The position numbers and the translations under genes were made by a program. Shown piece after piece: positions 8,859 to 17,571 of a DNA stretch of 64,000 nucleotides; the first letter of the stretch is position 1; every line of letters starts with the position of its first letter. The notes under the pieces were generated by a model. That model saw only the letters and a list, made by a program, of their open reading frames with translations. It was not told where the DNA came from and did no database searches. This DNA is from Rhizobium sp. ASV8. Its GTDB lineage: Bacteria > Pseudomonadota > Alphaproteobacteria > Rhizobiales > Rhizobiaceae. The DNA lies in contig NZ_JAELUG010000001.1 of the NCBI RefSeq assembly GCF_016429255.1, positions 62,001 to 126,000 on the forward strand, written 5' to 3'.

Positions 8859-11048
8859 TCAGGCCGCTTTCGTTTTCGCCCGCCGCGCCAGATGCGCCAC
8901 GACATTCTCGATCATCCGCATGCCGGCATCGCCGCCGAGCGTCATGATCGATTCCGGGTGAAACTGAACGGCCGCGATCGGCTCCTTGACATGCTCGATG
9001 CCCATGATTGTGCCGTCTTCGCTCTCGGCCGTTATCATGAAGTCGCGCGGCAGGCTCGACGGATCGGCAAAGATCGAGTGATAGCGGCCGACGGTCACCT
9101 CGCGGCCAAGACCGGAGAAGACCAGGCCGGGCTCCAGCACGCGGATGCGCGAGGGCTTGCCGTGCATCGGGATTGCCAGATGCCGCAACTCGCCGCCATA
9201 GGCTTCGGCCAGCGCCTGGAGCCCCAGGCAGACGCCGAAAATCGGCAGGTTGCGCGCCCTCGCCTTCTTGATCGTCGCCTTGCAATCGAAATCCTTCGGA
9301 TTGCCAGGCCCCGGCGACAGCACGACGAGATCCGGATCGAGCCGGTCGAAGACCTCTTCCGGCACCGGCGTGCGCACGGTCGAGACCGTGGCGCCGGTCT
9401 GGCGGAAGTAGTTGGCCAGAGTATGGACGAAGCTGTCTTCGTGGTCGACGAGCAGGATCTTCACGCCCTTGCCGACGGAAGCGACGTCACGTTGCTGTTT
9501 GCCGGAATTGCCGGTCTTGGCATCACGGATGGCGGAAAGCATGGCGGAGGCCTTCAGTTCGGTTTCGGCTTCTTCTTCCTCGGGGATCGAGTCGTTCAGC
9601 AGCGTCGCGCCCGCCCGTACCTCTGCAATGCCGTCCTTGATGCGGACGGTGCGCAGCGTCAGACCGGTGTTCATGTCGCCGTTGAAGCCGACCATGCCGA
9701 TCGCGCCACCATACCATGCGCGCGGGCTTTTCTCATGGCTCTCGATGAAGCGCATGGCCCAGAGCTTCGGTGCGCCTGTGACAGTGACGGCCCAAGCATG
9801 GCTGAGGAAACCGTCAAAGGCGTCCATGTCGTCGCGCAGGCGGCCCTCGATATGGTCGACCGTGTGGATCAGGCGCGAATACATCTCGATCTGCCGGCGG
9901 CCGATGACCTTGACCGAACCTGGCTCGCAGACACGGCTCTTGTCGTTACGATCGACGTCGGAGCACATGGTCAGCTCGGATTCGTCCTTCTTGGAGTTCA
10001 GGAGCTTCAAGATCTGCTCGCTATCGGCGATCGGGTCGTCGCCGCGCTTGATCGTGCCCGAGATCGGGCAGGTCTCGATGCGGCGACCGGAGACGCGCAC
10101 GAACATCTCGGGCGATGCACCGATCAGATATTCCTGATTGCCGAGATTGATGAAGAAGGAATAGGGCGACGGGTTGATCGCCTTCAGGCGCTTGGAAATG
10201 TCTGATGGTTTGCTGTCGCAGCGTTCCATGAACTTCTGGCCAGGCACCACTTCGAAAAGATCGCCCTTTCGGAAGCTCTCCTTCGCCTTGACCACCAGCT
10301 CGGCATATTCGCCGGGGCGATGGTCGCTCTTCGGCGGGATGGTGTCGGTGTGGTGGAAGGGCTCGGGCGCAATCTCGCCAGACTTGCCTTCGGTCGATTG
10401 ACCATCCTTGGCAAAGTCGTAACGGTCGATCCAGGCCTTGGCGGAATAGTTGTCGACCACCAGAATTTCGTCCGGCAGGTAGAGCACCATGTCGCGCTGG
10501 TCGCCGGGGCGTTCGAGCTTCAGATTGATGGCATCGAACTGGAAGGCCAGATCGTAGCCGAAGGCGCCGTAGAAGCCGATGCTGGCGTCGGCCTGTGAAT
10601 AGAATAGCTCCGTCACCGCGCGCAGGACGGTGAAGACCGTCGGCATCTTCGAGCGCTCTTCCTCGGTGAAGACACGATCCGGCGTCTTTACCGTCAGATC
10701 CAGCCGGCGCGGTGTCGAAGTACCGAGAACCACCTCTGAAACCGTCTTCAGCTTCTCCGCGATGAAGCCGAGGATAACCTCGCCGCGCTGGTTATAGGCT
10801 TCGATCCAGACATTGCGTCCATTGCAGGAAAGACCGAGCGGCGGATCGACGACGGCTGTATCCCAACGCGTATAGCGGCCTGGGTATTCGTAGTTGGAGG
10901 AGAAGACGGCGCCGCGGCGCTCGTCGAGCTTGTCGATGTAGGACGATACGGCATCCGCATAGGGCGTCGGCCGGCGCTGCCGGGTGACGGTAATGCCGCC
11001 CTTGGTCTCGTAGATTTCCGCACCATCATCCCGAAGGATCGTTACCAT
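8859..11048 (-). CDS. trpE: Anthranilate synthase, fused TrpE-TrpG
   Basis: Converts chorismate and glutamine to anthranilate, the first step of tryptophan synthesis. At 729 residues it is the fused form typical of Rhizobiaceae. Residues 1-515 are the TrpE component with [16 protein letters not shown] and an [14 protein letters not shown] chorismate-binding block. After a short linker, residues 535-725 are the glutamine amidotransferase with Cys607 in [10 protein letters not shown] and His697/Glu699 in VQFHPES. GAGGAA precedes the ATG. Expression is controlled by the trpL leader and attenuator immediately upstream. No other trp gene is adjacent, consistent with the split trp regulon of rhizobia. 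Confidence 0.97.
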   Translation of the reverse strand: MVTILRDDGAEIYETKGGITVTRQRRPTPYADAVSSYIDKLDERRGAVFSSNYEYPGRYTRWDTAVVDPPLGLSCNGRNVWIEAYNQRGEVILGFIAEKLKTVSEVVLGTSTPRRLDLTVKTPDRVFTEEERSKMPTVFTVLRAVTELFYSQADASIGFYGAFGYDLAFQFDAINLKLERPGDQRDMVLYLPDEILVVDNYSAKAWIDRYDFAKDGQSTEGKSGEIAPEPFHHTDTIPPKSDHRPGEYAELVVKAKESFRKGDLFEVVPGQKFMERCDSKPSDISKRLKAINPSPYSFFINLGNQEYLIGASPEMFVRVSGRRIETCPISGTIKRGDDPIADSEQILKLLNSKKDESELTMCSDVDRNDKSRVCEPGSVKVIGRRQIEMYSRLIHTVDHIEGRLRDDMDAFDGFLSHAWAVTVTGAPKLWAMRFIESHEKSPRAWYGGAIGMVGFNGDMNTGLTLRTVRIKDGIAEVRAGATLLNDSIPEEEEAETELKASAMLSAIRDAKTGNSGKQQRDVASVGKGVKILLVDHEDSFVHTLANYFRQTGATVSTVRTPVPEEVFDRLDPDLVVLSPGPGNPKDFDCKATIKKARARNLPIFGVCLGLQALAEAYGGELRHLAIPMHGKPSRIRVLEPGLVFSGLGREVTVGRYHSIFADPSSLPRDFMITAESEDGTIMGIEHVKEPIAAVQFHPESIMTLGGDAGMRMIENVVAHLARRAKTKAA

Positions 11049-11093
11049 TGTTCCTCACTCCGTTGTCGGGCCCGGATGACAGGCGGCCAATAT

Positions 11094-11127
11094 AACAAAA
11101 AAGCCGCCTCGAAATTTCGGGCGGCTC
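11094..11127 (-). terminator. trp attenuator (rho-independent terminator in the trpE(G) leader)
   Basis: On the minus strand AGCCGCC-CGAAATTTCG-GGCGGCT forms a long stem (11102-11126) followed directly by a run of seven U. It lies between the trpL stop and the trpE(G) start, exactly where a transcription attenuator belongs. Confidence 0.92.
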
Positions 11128-11163
11128 ACTCGTCGTCTTTGAACACGATTGGTCGAGGCCGCT

Positions 11164-11211
11164 TCAGCGTGCCCACCACCAAACTGCAATGTTGTTCAGG
11201 GACATGTTCAT
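11164..11211 (-). CDS. trpL: trp operon leader peptide TrpL
   Basis: A 15-residue ORF reading MNMSLNNIAVWWWAR with three consecutive tryptophan codons near the end, 37 nt before the attenuator stem. Ribosome stalling at these codons under tryptophan shortage would favour an antiterminator and allow trpE(G) transcription. The published Sinorhizobium meliloti TrpL also ends in WWWAR, and there both the peptide and the attenuated RNA act in trans; the conserved C-terminus suggests the same possibility here. The stop codon is TGA at 11164-11166. No strong Shine-Dalgarno is visible before the ATG. Confidence 0.92.
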   Translation of the reverse strand: MNMSLNNIAVWWWAR

Positions 11212-11304
11212 GGCGGGAATTGTTAGCGTGAGATGCCGCGATGCGCAAGCCGCAATCTCGGCAATGGGCAGAAGCGATTGTTCGTCCCCGCCCATCCCCT
11301 GTTC

Positions 11305-12828
11305 CTAGCCCTGCGTCCTGGCCGCTTCGAAAAATTCTTCCGGACTATCCACCTCGACCAGCCTCTTCCGGTCGATCAGCCAGAAGCGATTGCCGACCGA
11401 ACGCACGAAACTGCGATCGTGCGAAACGAGCAGGCAACTCGCCTCGCCTTCCGTGAGCTCGGCCTCCAGCGCCTCTTGCCCATCGATATCAAGATGGTTG
11501 GTCGGCTCGTCCAGAAGGTAGAAGTTCGGATTGGTGAGCCTCAGCACCAGCATCGCCAAGCGCGCCTTCTGTCCACCGGAAAGCCGTCCGACCGGGCGGC
11601 TCTGCATCTCGATGTTCATGCCGGCACCGGCAAGCAAGGTGCGGGCACGCTGCTCGCCAAGCTCGAACAGCCGCGTGACCACGCCAAGCGGCGTGTCGTC
11701 CTGGCCGAGATTGGATAGCGACTGATCGCTATAGCCAAGCACCAGCGAGGGCGTAGCCTTGATGGCCCCGAGGGCAAACTGATCCGCAATGGCGGAGCGG
11801 ATCATCTCGACCAGCCGCGTCTTGCCGGCGCCGTTGGCACCGAGCAGGACAATGCGATCCCCCTGGCAAATCCAGCGTCTGCCGGTCTTGAAGAGCAGCG
11901 TCCCGTCCGGCGTCTCCACGGAGGCGTCCTCAAGCGTCACCAGGATCTTCGCCTGCGTGCCACGATTGGCAAGCTTGATCGCACCTGCCGACCGCTCCTG
12001 ATAGCCCGGCCGCGCTGCATCTTCGAGCCGCTCGGCGCGCGCCTTCAACTGCTTCGTCTTGACCGTCAGCAGGTCGCTGCCGGAATTGACCCCGAGATTG
12101 TAGAGTTTGGCCGCCTGCTTGCGCAGCTGCTGCGCCGTCTTCATGTCCTTCTGGTAGCGCCGCTCCTCCGAAGCATCGGCTTCGCCCAGCGCCGCCCGTG
12201 CCCGGCTATAGGGCAACGCATAGACCTGCGACTGCTCCTGGCGCAGGAAGAGCGTGCGGTTGCTGACGGCATCAAGAAAAGCCCGATCGTGGCTGGCGAT
12301 CAACACAGCAACGTCGCGCGGCAGCGCGTTCAGCCAATCTTCCAGAAGGGCGATCTTCGCGAGATCGAGATGGTTGGTCGGCTCGTCGAGCATCAATATG
12401 TCCGGCTCCGTCACCCAGATGCGGGCGAGCATGGCAAGCCTTTGCCAGCCGCCGCTGAGTTGGGCCAATGTCCGTTCCCGCATCTCAGCCGGCACCGAGA
12501 GGGAATCGAGCGTAACGTCGACGCGCCAGCTTTCGCTGTCGATCTGTTCCTTCGGCAGCGCGCGCAGAACGGCATCATAGAAGGAAACATCGAGAAGATT
12601 GGGAGGCACATACTGCTCGACATAACCAACGCGGAGACCGCGTGCCCGCGTGATATCACCCGTCGTCGGCTCAAGCCTGCCTGCTATGCAGTTGAGCAGC
12701 GTGGTTTTTCCGCGTCCGTTCGCGGCGACGATGCCAAGGCGATCGGCTGAATCGACGGTAAGATTGAGGTTGGAAAACAACGGCGCACCGAGAGTGGCGC
12801 CAAAGTTGCGGAGATTGATCAGAGTCAT
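11305..12828 (-). CDS. ABC-F family ATPase
   Basis: A 507-residue protein with two ABC ATPase domains and no membrane segment, so an ABC-F ribosome-associated factor rather than a transporter. The first domain has ANGRGKTTLL, LSGGWQRLAML and DILMLDEPTNHLD. The second has GANGAGKTRLV, LSGGQKARLAML and FYLLDEPTNHLD. Between them is a charged linker (about 225-300, DASEERRYQKDMKTAQQLRKQ) corresponding to the P-site tRNA interaction region. Some ABC-Fs protect ribosomes from antibiotics and are induced by leader-peptide attenuation; others are housekeeping. The ATG at 12828 matches the family start; the frame is open further upstream but that stretch is unlike ABC-F sequence. Confidence 0.9.
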   Translation of the reverse strand: MTLINLRNFGATLGAPLFSNLNLTVDSADRLGIVAANGRGKTTLLNCIAGRLEPTTGDITRARGLRVGYVEQYVPPNLLDVSFYDAVLRALPKEQIDSESWRVDVTLDSLSVPAEMRERTLAQLSGGWQRLAMLARIWVTEPDILMLDEPTNHLDLAKIALLEDWLNALPRDVAVLIASHDRAFLDAVSNRTLFLRQEQSQVYALPYSRARAALGEADASEERRYQKDMKTAQQLRKQAAKLYNLGVNSGSDLLTVKTKQLKARAERLEDAARPGYQERSAGAIKLANRGTQAKILVTLEDASVETPDGTLLFKTGRRWICQGDRIVLLGANGAGKTRLVEMIRSAIADQFALGAIKATPSLVLGYSDQSLSNLGQDDTPLGVVTRLFELGEQRARTLLAGAGMNIEMQSRPVGRLSGGQKARLAMLVLRLTNPNFYLLDEPTNHLDIDGQEALEAELTEGEASCLLVSHDRSFVRSVGNRFWLIDRKRLVEVDSPEEFFEAARTQG

Positions 12829-12832
12829 GGTC

Positions 12833-12865
12833 TTATCCGGTCTTGCACGAGCATTCCCTAGACAT
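12833..12865 (-). CDS. Possible 10-residue mini-ORF coupled to the ABC-F gene
   Basis: MSRECSCKTG followed by TAA, ending 4 bases before the ABC-F ATG. A strong AAAAGGAG stands 9 bases before its ATG, while the ABC-F ATG itself has only a weak site. It could translate by coupling or act as a regulatory leader. Very short, so tentative. Confidence 0.35.
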   Translation of the reverse strand: MSRECSCKTG

Positions 12866-13016
12866 TGCAGCCGGCTCCTTTTGCCGTATTGCAGATGTGG
12901 TTGGCCATTGCAGGCCAATGCTCGAAAACATGTCATGACGCGCTCGCGCGAAACTGCGCAAGCTTACGTCTCCCAAAAGGGCAGACCAGAAGAAATGAGT
13001 GAGTTACAGCCTCTGA

Positions 13017-13088
13017 TCAGCCCTGCAAACGCATCTGCAGGGCACGAGTCGGGCCGAACTGGCGAATATGCCAGACTATCTTTGTCAT
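13017..13088 (-). CDS. Possible 23-residue leader peptide upstream of the ABC-F gene
   Basis: An ORF starting MTKIVWHIRQFGP with a near-perfect GAGAGGAGG ribosome site 5 bases before its ATG. It ends 188 bp before the ABC-F start on the same strand, and a TTGTAA-N17-TATCTG promoter-like pair lies upstream. Strong initiation for such a short ORF ahead of an ABC-F gene resembles drug-sensing leader peptides, but no homologue is known to me. Confidence 0.4.
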   Translation of the reverse strand: MTKIVWHIRQFGPTRALQMRLQG

Positions 13089-13196
13089 ACGGTCCTCCTC
13101 TCTTTTCTCTCAATAGGTTTAAAGACTGCGCGCTTCAGATAACATCGAACGATACGATTTACAATTGCGCCGATGTCTCGATACGTCCCCAAAAGG

Positions 13197-13228
13197 GCAA
13201 AAAAAGAGGCGATGCCGAAGCATCGCCC
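13197..13228 (-). terminator. Rho-independent terminator of the heme receptor gene
   Basis: On the minus strand GGCGATGC-TTCG-GCATCGCC is followed by CTCTTTTTTT. It lies 26 bp beyond the receptor stop codon. Confidence 0.9.
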
Positions 13229-13253
13229 GAGTTTGCTGCGTCGGTGAGGCGGC

Positions 13254-15497
13254 TTAGAACCTTTGCGTCAGCGTCAGCTTAAAGGTCCGGCCGGGCTCGG
13301 AATAGTAAGATGCAGGCTGGGTCTGCGTGCCGCTGTAGGACGGCGAATTGAGCGCGTCGTAGTAGGTCTTGTTGAAGAGGTTGTAGATGCCGCCGCGGAT
13401 GCTGAGCCCCTTCACCTGTTCCGGCTCCCACCAACCCGTCAGGTCGAAGATGCCGTAGCCAGGGGTACGCAGGGTGTCGCCCGTCTTCTTCGGCTCGCTG
13501 GTAGCGGTGACGAAGGTCAGGTCGGTTCCCCAGACTTCGGTGGCGTAGCCGACCGTGAAGGCCGCCTTGGCGGGAGCAACGGAGTTGATCCATTGATCGG
13601 TGTCGGAGTCCTTGCCGTTCACATAGGCAAGCGCGCCATTGATATGGAAGCCATTGTCGAACTTCTTGTGCGCGTTCACTTCGACGCCATACATGCGGAC
13701 ATTGGCACGGTTGAAATACTCGGTAATGCCGAGCGGATAGGTGCCTGTCGGGTCGCGGCGGTTGGACGTGTCAATGAAGTTCTTGTATTTGTTGTAGAAA
13801 GCGCCGACATGGCCGCCGAAATCGTCGTCACCGAGATTGGTGCCGATTTCGATGCCGTTGCTGGTTTCGGGCTTCAGGTTAGGATTGCCGTAGTTTACGT
13901 AGCCGCCCGGAACGCCGTAATTCACGTACATTTCGCTGACATTAGGCGCACGGAAGGCCATGGCCCACTGCGCGTAGATTTCCACATTGTCCTGCGGCTG
14001 GTAGGAGGCACGCAGCTTCGGCGAAATGCGGCTGTCCGACTGGCCGGCGGGCAGGCCCTTATAATTGGCGCTGTCGCGATAAGCAGCCGTGTTCTTGGGC
14101 GAGTAATCGTACCAGTCGAAGCGCAGGCCCGGCGTCAAAGAGAAGCCGCTGGAACCGAACTCGATCTTGTCGTCGATGAAGGCGCCGACCCGCTTGCTGT
14201 CGACATCGGGCATATCGGACTGGTTGGTATGCAGGAACGAGCAAGAGAAAGCCCAACGAGCGGGGCCGCAAGCATCCTTACCAGATGAGTACTGATGGAC
14301 CTTGCCGAAAGCGGTGTCGAGACCGAAGGTAACCTTGTGATGCAGGCTGCCGGTATCGAACGACTTCGATGCGTTGCCGTTGAACCCGATGCTGCGATTT
14401 TCCATTTCATTGCTGCGCCAATAGTCGCCGATGACCGAGGTGTAGCGATAGCCGTCGACGCCACCTTCACGCAGCAGGTTCTGCCAGTAGAAAACGGCAT
14501 TGGCAGTATCAAGCAGGGATTCGGCGCTTTCGGCTTCATACTTGTAATCGAGCGAAACACGATTGCGCTCGACATTATCAGTCGAATTGTAGTTGCCAGG
14601 TCGGAAGTTTCCGGCTGGGCTCTGCAGCGTCATCAGATCGGTGGTTTTATCCTTGTTGTAGTGCTCCGCCGTGACGCCGAATGTGCCGATATCGGTGTAT
14701 TGGCGAATCTTGAAGAGACCACTTCTCTGATTGTAGTCAGCCGGATTCGCCTCGGTGCGCGTGGTCGAATAGCCGCCGACATCGCCATTGTTCTCAAGCT
14801 CATGACCGTGCGTGTAGCCGCCCTGGAAGAGAACGGCTGTATTGTCGATGCGCTTCGCAACAGCCGCAGCGCCGCCGATGCTGCGATCGTCGCCATTGTA
14901 GCCGAACTTGAAGACTCCGCCCCAGGTGGAGCCGGGCGTGATCAGATCTTCGGGCTCCAGAGTCCGTAGAACGAAGGCACCGCCGAGTGCCCCTGAACCG
15001 GCACGACTGGAATCGGCGCCGCGCACGACATCAACGCTGGAAAGCGCGTTGAAATCGAAGCTGTTGATGCCGCCGTTGGCGCCGTTGGAGGCACCACGCG
15101 AAGCATCCAGCAGATAAGGAATTTCGATGCCGTCTACCGTGGTCAGAACGCGGTCGTCGCCGAGGCCTCGAATATTGACGCCACCGGTGGCGCGATTGAA
15201 GCCGACGCCGACCTCAGTGCTTCGACCGAGATCCTCGATGCGGGTAATCTGCTTGTCGTCGATCTGCTTGGCAGTCGTCTCGCTCGCGGTCGGCGAATCG
15301 GCCAGCACATCCTTGCTCGCCTTGCCTTTGCCGCTGACGACGATCGGCTTCAGGTTGGTGACCCGATCGCCCTTGGCGGTTTCGCCCGTCGCCTCTTCAT
15401 TCTGGGCCGCCGTCTGCGCAAAAGATGCAGTCGCCAACCCGAGGGTCAAAAACGCGGTGCATGCCAAAAGAGCCGAGCGTGAGCGCCGAACAACCAT
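13254..15497 (-). CDS. TonB-dependent heme/hemoglobin receptor
   Basis: A 747-residue outer-membrane receptor. It has a signal peptide ending near FAQ (residues 1-28), a plug domain with the TonB box region, GGVNIRGLGDDRVLTTVDGIEIP and SVDVVRGADSSRAGSGALGG, and a C-terminal beta-barrel ending in TLTQRF. The FRAP motif followed by NPNLKPE is the signature of heme receptors; rhizobial equivalents are called ShmR or HmuR. The ATG at 15497 is preferred over 15503 because GAAAGGA is then 6 bases away. Two TGA-N9-TCA iron boxes lie upstream, pointing to RirA-type repression under iron sufficiency. No hmu transporter genes are adjacent. Confidence 0.92.
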   Translation of the reverse strand: MVVRRSRSALLACTAFLTLGLATASFAQTAAQNEEATGETAKGDRVTNLKPIVVSGKGKASKDVLADSPTASETTAKQIDDKQITRIEDLGRSTEVGVGFNRATGGVNIRGLGDDRVLTTVDGIEIPYLLDASRGASNGANGGINSFDFNALSSVDVVRGADSSRAGSGALGGAFVLRTLEPEDLITPGSTWGGVFKFGYNGDDRSIGGAAAVAKRIDNTAVLFQGGYTHGHELENNGDVGGYSTTRTEANPADYNQRSGLFKIRQYTDIGTFGVTAEHYNKDKTTDLMTLQSPAGNFRPGNYNSTDNVERNRVSLDYKYEAESAESLLDTANAVFYWQNLLREGGVDGYRYTSVIGDYWRSNEMENRSIGFNGNASKSFDTGSLHHKVTFGLDTAFGKVHQYSSGKDACGPARWAFSCSFLHTNQSDMPDVDSKRVGAFIDDKIEFGSSGFSLTPGLRFDWYDYSPKNTAAYRDSANYKGLPAGQSDSRISPKLRASYQPQDNVEIYAQWAMAFRAPNVSEMYVNYGVPGGYVNYGNPNLKPETSNGIEIGTNLGDDDFGGHVGAFYNKYKNFIDTSNRRDPTGTYPLGITEYFNRANVRMYGVEVNAHKKFDNGFHINGALAYVNGKDSDTDQWINSVAPAKAAFTVGYATEVWGTDLTFVTATSEPKKTGDTLRTPGYGIFDLTGWWEPEQVKGLSIRGGIYNLFNKTYYDALNSPSYSGTQTQPASYYSEPGRTFKLTLTQRF

Positions 15498-15612
15498 AAC
15501 CATTCCTTTCGAACTGCTTCACCGGGCTGGCTGGTTGCTGCGTCGAAAGCAGGCAAGGGGCTGGCTAGGTTAGTCGTGTTAACGGGACGGAAATATTCCG
15601 CCTTCTTTCTGC

Positions 15613-15641
15613 CGCATAAAAAACATGACTATTATTGTCAA
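15613..15641 (-). promoter_or_regulatory. Promoter of the heme receptor gene
   Basis: On the minus strand TTGACA (15641-15636) and TATGCG (15618-15613) are 17 bp apart. The -35 overlaps the first iron box. Confidence 0.6.
15626..15640. promoter_or_regulatory. Iron-responsive (RirA) operator, TGA-N9-TCA, copy 1
   Basis: TGACTATTATTGTCA matches the rhizobial iron-responsive operator consensus TGA-N9-TCA and overlaps the receptor promoter's -35, a position that would block RNA polymerase. Confidence 0.65.
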
Positions 15642-15662
15642 TATATTCGCCGCCAATAATCA

Positions 15663-15677
15663 TGAATAAAATGATCA
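15663..15677. promoter_or_regulatory. Iron-responsive (RirA) operator, TGA-N9-TCA, copy 2
   Basis: TGAATAAAATGATCA again fits TGA-N9-TCA, 37 bp upstream of copy 1 relative to the promoter. The flanking CATGA/TCATG makes it a longer imperfect palindrome. Confidence 0.5.
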
Positions 15678-15773
15678 TGTTTACGTGAGACGACAAAGAG
15701 TTGCTGATTTGCAACGAAACAGCCACCTCAAGCGTTCTATCGGCATCATCATTAGAATTGGCTGATTTACTTG

Positions 15774-16589
15774 ATGCTGTTTAGAATTGTTTCACTCACG
15801 TCCGTGCTCATCTGGCTCATGGCAGCGACTCTCCCGCAAACGGGCCCGATTCCGCAGCAGAAACCGATCAGGGAGCAGCAGCCCGCCGAAACTCCACCGA
15901 TCCCGATGGAAAAGCCGGCAGGCCCCTCGGACACGCCGGTGGTTCCTGCCGACAAGCCGGACACTCCGGTGCAAGGACCTGTGACTGGTGAAACGCAGGA
16001 GCCGCCTCCCCCATCAGCAACGATCGCCCCGGAACCGGACGAAGAACACAAGGCCTGCATGGCGCAACTGAGCGCCATGGGCGCAACCTTCAAGGAGATT
16101 CCACGCATCGACGATGGCAATGGCTGCGGTATCGACAAGCCCATCGCCCTCACCTCGCCGCTGCCGGGCATCGAGTTCAAGCCGGAAGGCAAGATGCGTT
16201 GCGAGGCCGCGCTGGCGCTGGCTCAATGGATGAAGGAAAGCGTCATCCCTTCCGCCGCCGCGTTGGAAAACGGCAGGATCATCACGGTCAATCAGGCATC
16301 AACCTATATCTGCCGGCTGCGCAACAATGCCACCACCGGCAAGATTTCCGAACATGCCCGCGGCAATGCCATCGATGTCGCAAGCTTTACCTTCGAGAAC
16401 GGCAAAACCATCGGCATCGAGCCCAGACGTGAGGATCCGACCCTGACCGGGGCATTCCAACGAGCAGCGAGCGCCTCGGCCTGCCTGTATTTCACCACCG
16501 TCCTTGATCCGGAAAGCGATGCCGCTCACGAGACACATTTCCATCTGGACGTCCTCGAAAGAAATGGCGGCTTCCGTTACTGCCATTAG
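15774..16589 (+). CDS. Extensin-like C-terminal domain protein
   Basis: A 271-residue exported protein. A hydrophobic N-terminus (LFRIVSLTSVLIWLMAATLP) is followed by a Pro-rich linker to about residue 95. The C-terminal 170 residues are the bacterial extensin-like domain with CGIDKPIAL, CEAALALAQWM, SEHARGNAIDVASF and ETHFHLDV; the two His/Asp motifs resemble the metal site of D-Ala-D-Ala/VanY-type peptidases. Several paired cysteines suggest disulfides in the periplasm. Likely acts on cell wall material, but no activity is proven. The region upstream is shared with the divergent heme receptor gene. Confidence 0.85.
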   Translation: MLFRIVSLTSVLIWLMAATLPQTGPIPQQKPIREQQPAETPPIPMEKPAGPSDTPVVPADKPDTPVQGPVTGETQEPPPPSATIAPEPDEEHKACMAQLSAMGATFKEIPRIDDGNGCGIDKPIALTSPLPGIEFKPEGKMRCEAALALAQWMKESVIPSAAALENGRIITVNQASTYICRLRNNATTGKISEHARGNAIDVASFTFENGKTIGIEPRREDPTLTGAFQRAASASACLYFTTVLDPESDAAHETHFHLDVLERNGGFRYCH

Positions 16590-16614
16590 CGCTATTCACG
16601 GAAAGTCAGCCGCC

Positions 16615-17454
16615 CTAGACGGCGGAGTTCGAGAACCACAGATCTTGGTAGATCGCGACCGCGGTTTCATCAGGCAAACGTTCCCCCGCGAGCCAGATCG
16701 ACCGGATCGACCAAGCGTCTCCCACAGTTGGCACCTTGCTGCATTGGGCTGGATCCGACGCGCCGATGCACGGGATGAAGAAGGCCGGCATCAGGGCCCT
16801 CGCGGCATATCCCTCATCCGTGCGTGTGACGAGGACCGCAAGGCCGATCCTGTCGTTGGCTTGCCACGGCATGATGATCCTGCCGCCAGGCCGCAATGCC
16901 CGAAGCCACGATATCGGAGGCGCAACAACGCCCGCATTGACATAGATGACATCGGCATCAGGCAATTCCATGGAGGTCGCATCGCCGCAAATGACGGAAA
17001 CGTCCTCGAACGAAACGAGATTTTCGTGCGACCGCTTCGCCAATGCCTCGTCGATTTCGATCGCGTGAACGTGGCCGCCCGGTGCGACAAGAACCGAAAG
17101 AAGAGCGGTATAATAGCCTGTTCCGGTCCCGACCTGGATGACCGTCTCGCCGGACATCGGAGAAACCGCACCAAGAAAGGCTGCATGAAGAAATGGCTCG
17201 CCATTGTTGATGCCCTTCGTCTTGTCCAGAGCGATGAGCACATTCTGGTAAAGAAAGGCAGGGTCGTCATTGGGCGTTTCGAGATAACGCCGGTTGACCA
17301 CGATCTGCCAGGGCCCAGGCCCCATAAACGCTTCGCGCCTGACTGTATTGAAAGCGCGCTCCAGTCGTTCGTCCCGGGAATTGCTGGCAGCCGCCATCAT
17401 CCTCGCATGGAAAGCGCGTATCTCGTTCAGACTGGCACGGCTGCCTGCGGTCAC
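16615..17454 (-). CDS. Protein-L-isoaspartate O-methyltransferase family protein
   Basis: A 279-residue SAM-dependent methyltransferase of the PCMT family. The SAM-binding motif VIQVGTGTGYYTALLS is at about 103-118, with the following acidic VHAIEID and GDATSMELPDADVIYVNAG. The N-terminal part (RVRREAFMGPGPW-like region near 38-50) matches PCMT. It is longer than repair-type Pcm (about 210 residues), with an extra C-terminal segment of about 80 residues, so the substrate may differ. It converges with the extensin-like gene across 25 bp. Confidence 0.8.
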   Translation of the reverse strand: MTAGSRASLNEIRAFHARMMAAASNSRDERLERAFNTVRREAFMGPGPWQIVVNRRYLETPNDDPAFLYQNVLIALDKTKGINNGEPFLHAAFLGAVSPMSGETVIQVGTGTGYYTALLSVLVAPGGHVHAIEIDEALAKRSHENLVSFEDVSVICGDATSMELPDADVIYVNAGVVAPPISWLRALRPGGRIIMPWQANDRIGLAVLVTRTDEGYAARALMPAFFIPCIGASDPAQCSKVPTVGDAWSIRSIWLAGERLPDETAVAIYQDLWFSNSAV

Positions 17455-17571
17455 GACCTGCCTCCATCGTCACATGCGGCGATATCGATCGCCTGTGGCT
17501 GATCTTGTCGGCAATTTCCGCTGCGTCAATACGGCAGGCGACCATCGGCAAAGCTGAATCAGATTCAGAAC

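Larger units (their letters stand above)
12829..13207. other. ABC-F upstream region, 379 bp
   Basis: Besides the two mini-ORFs, this stretch has CGAGCATT and its complement AATGCTCG about 60 bases apart (minus-strand order 12925-12918 and 12855-12848) and a TTGGCC/GGCCAA hairpin between them. No other gene is seen. Confidence 0.5.

Noticed and set aside
8023..9285. A 420-codon minus-strand ORF suggesting a fusion
   Set aside because: Its first 180 codons lie in another frame of trpE(G) and show no protein-like character; the DUF2459 gene starts near 8733.
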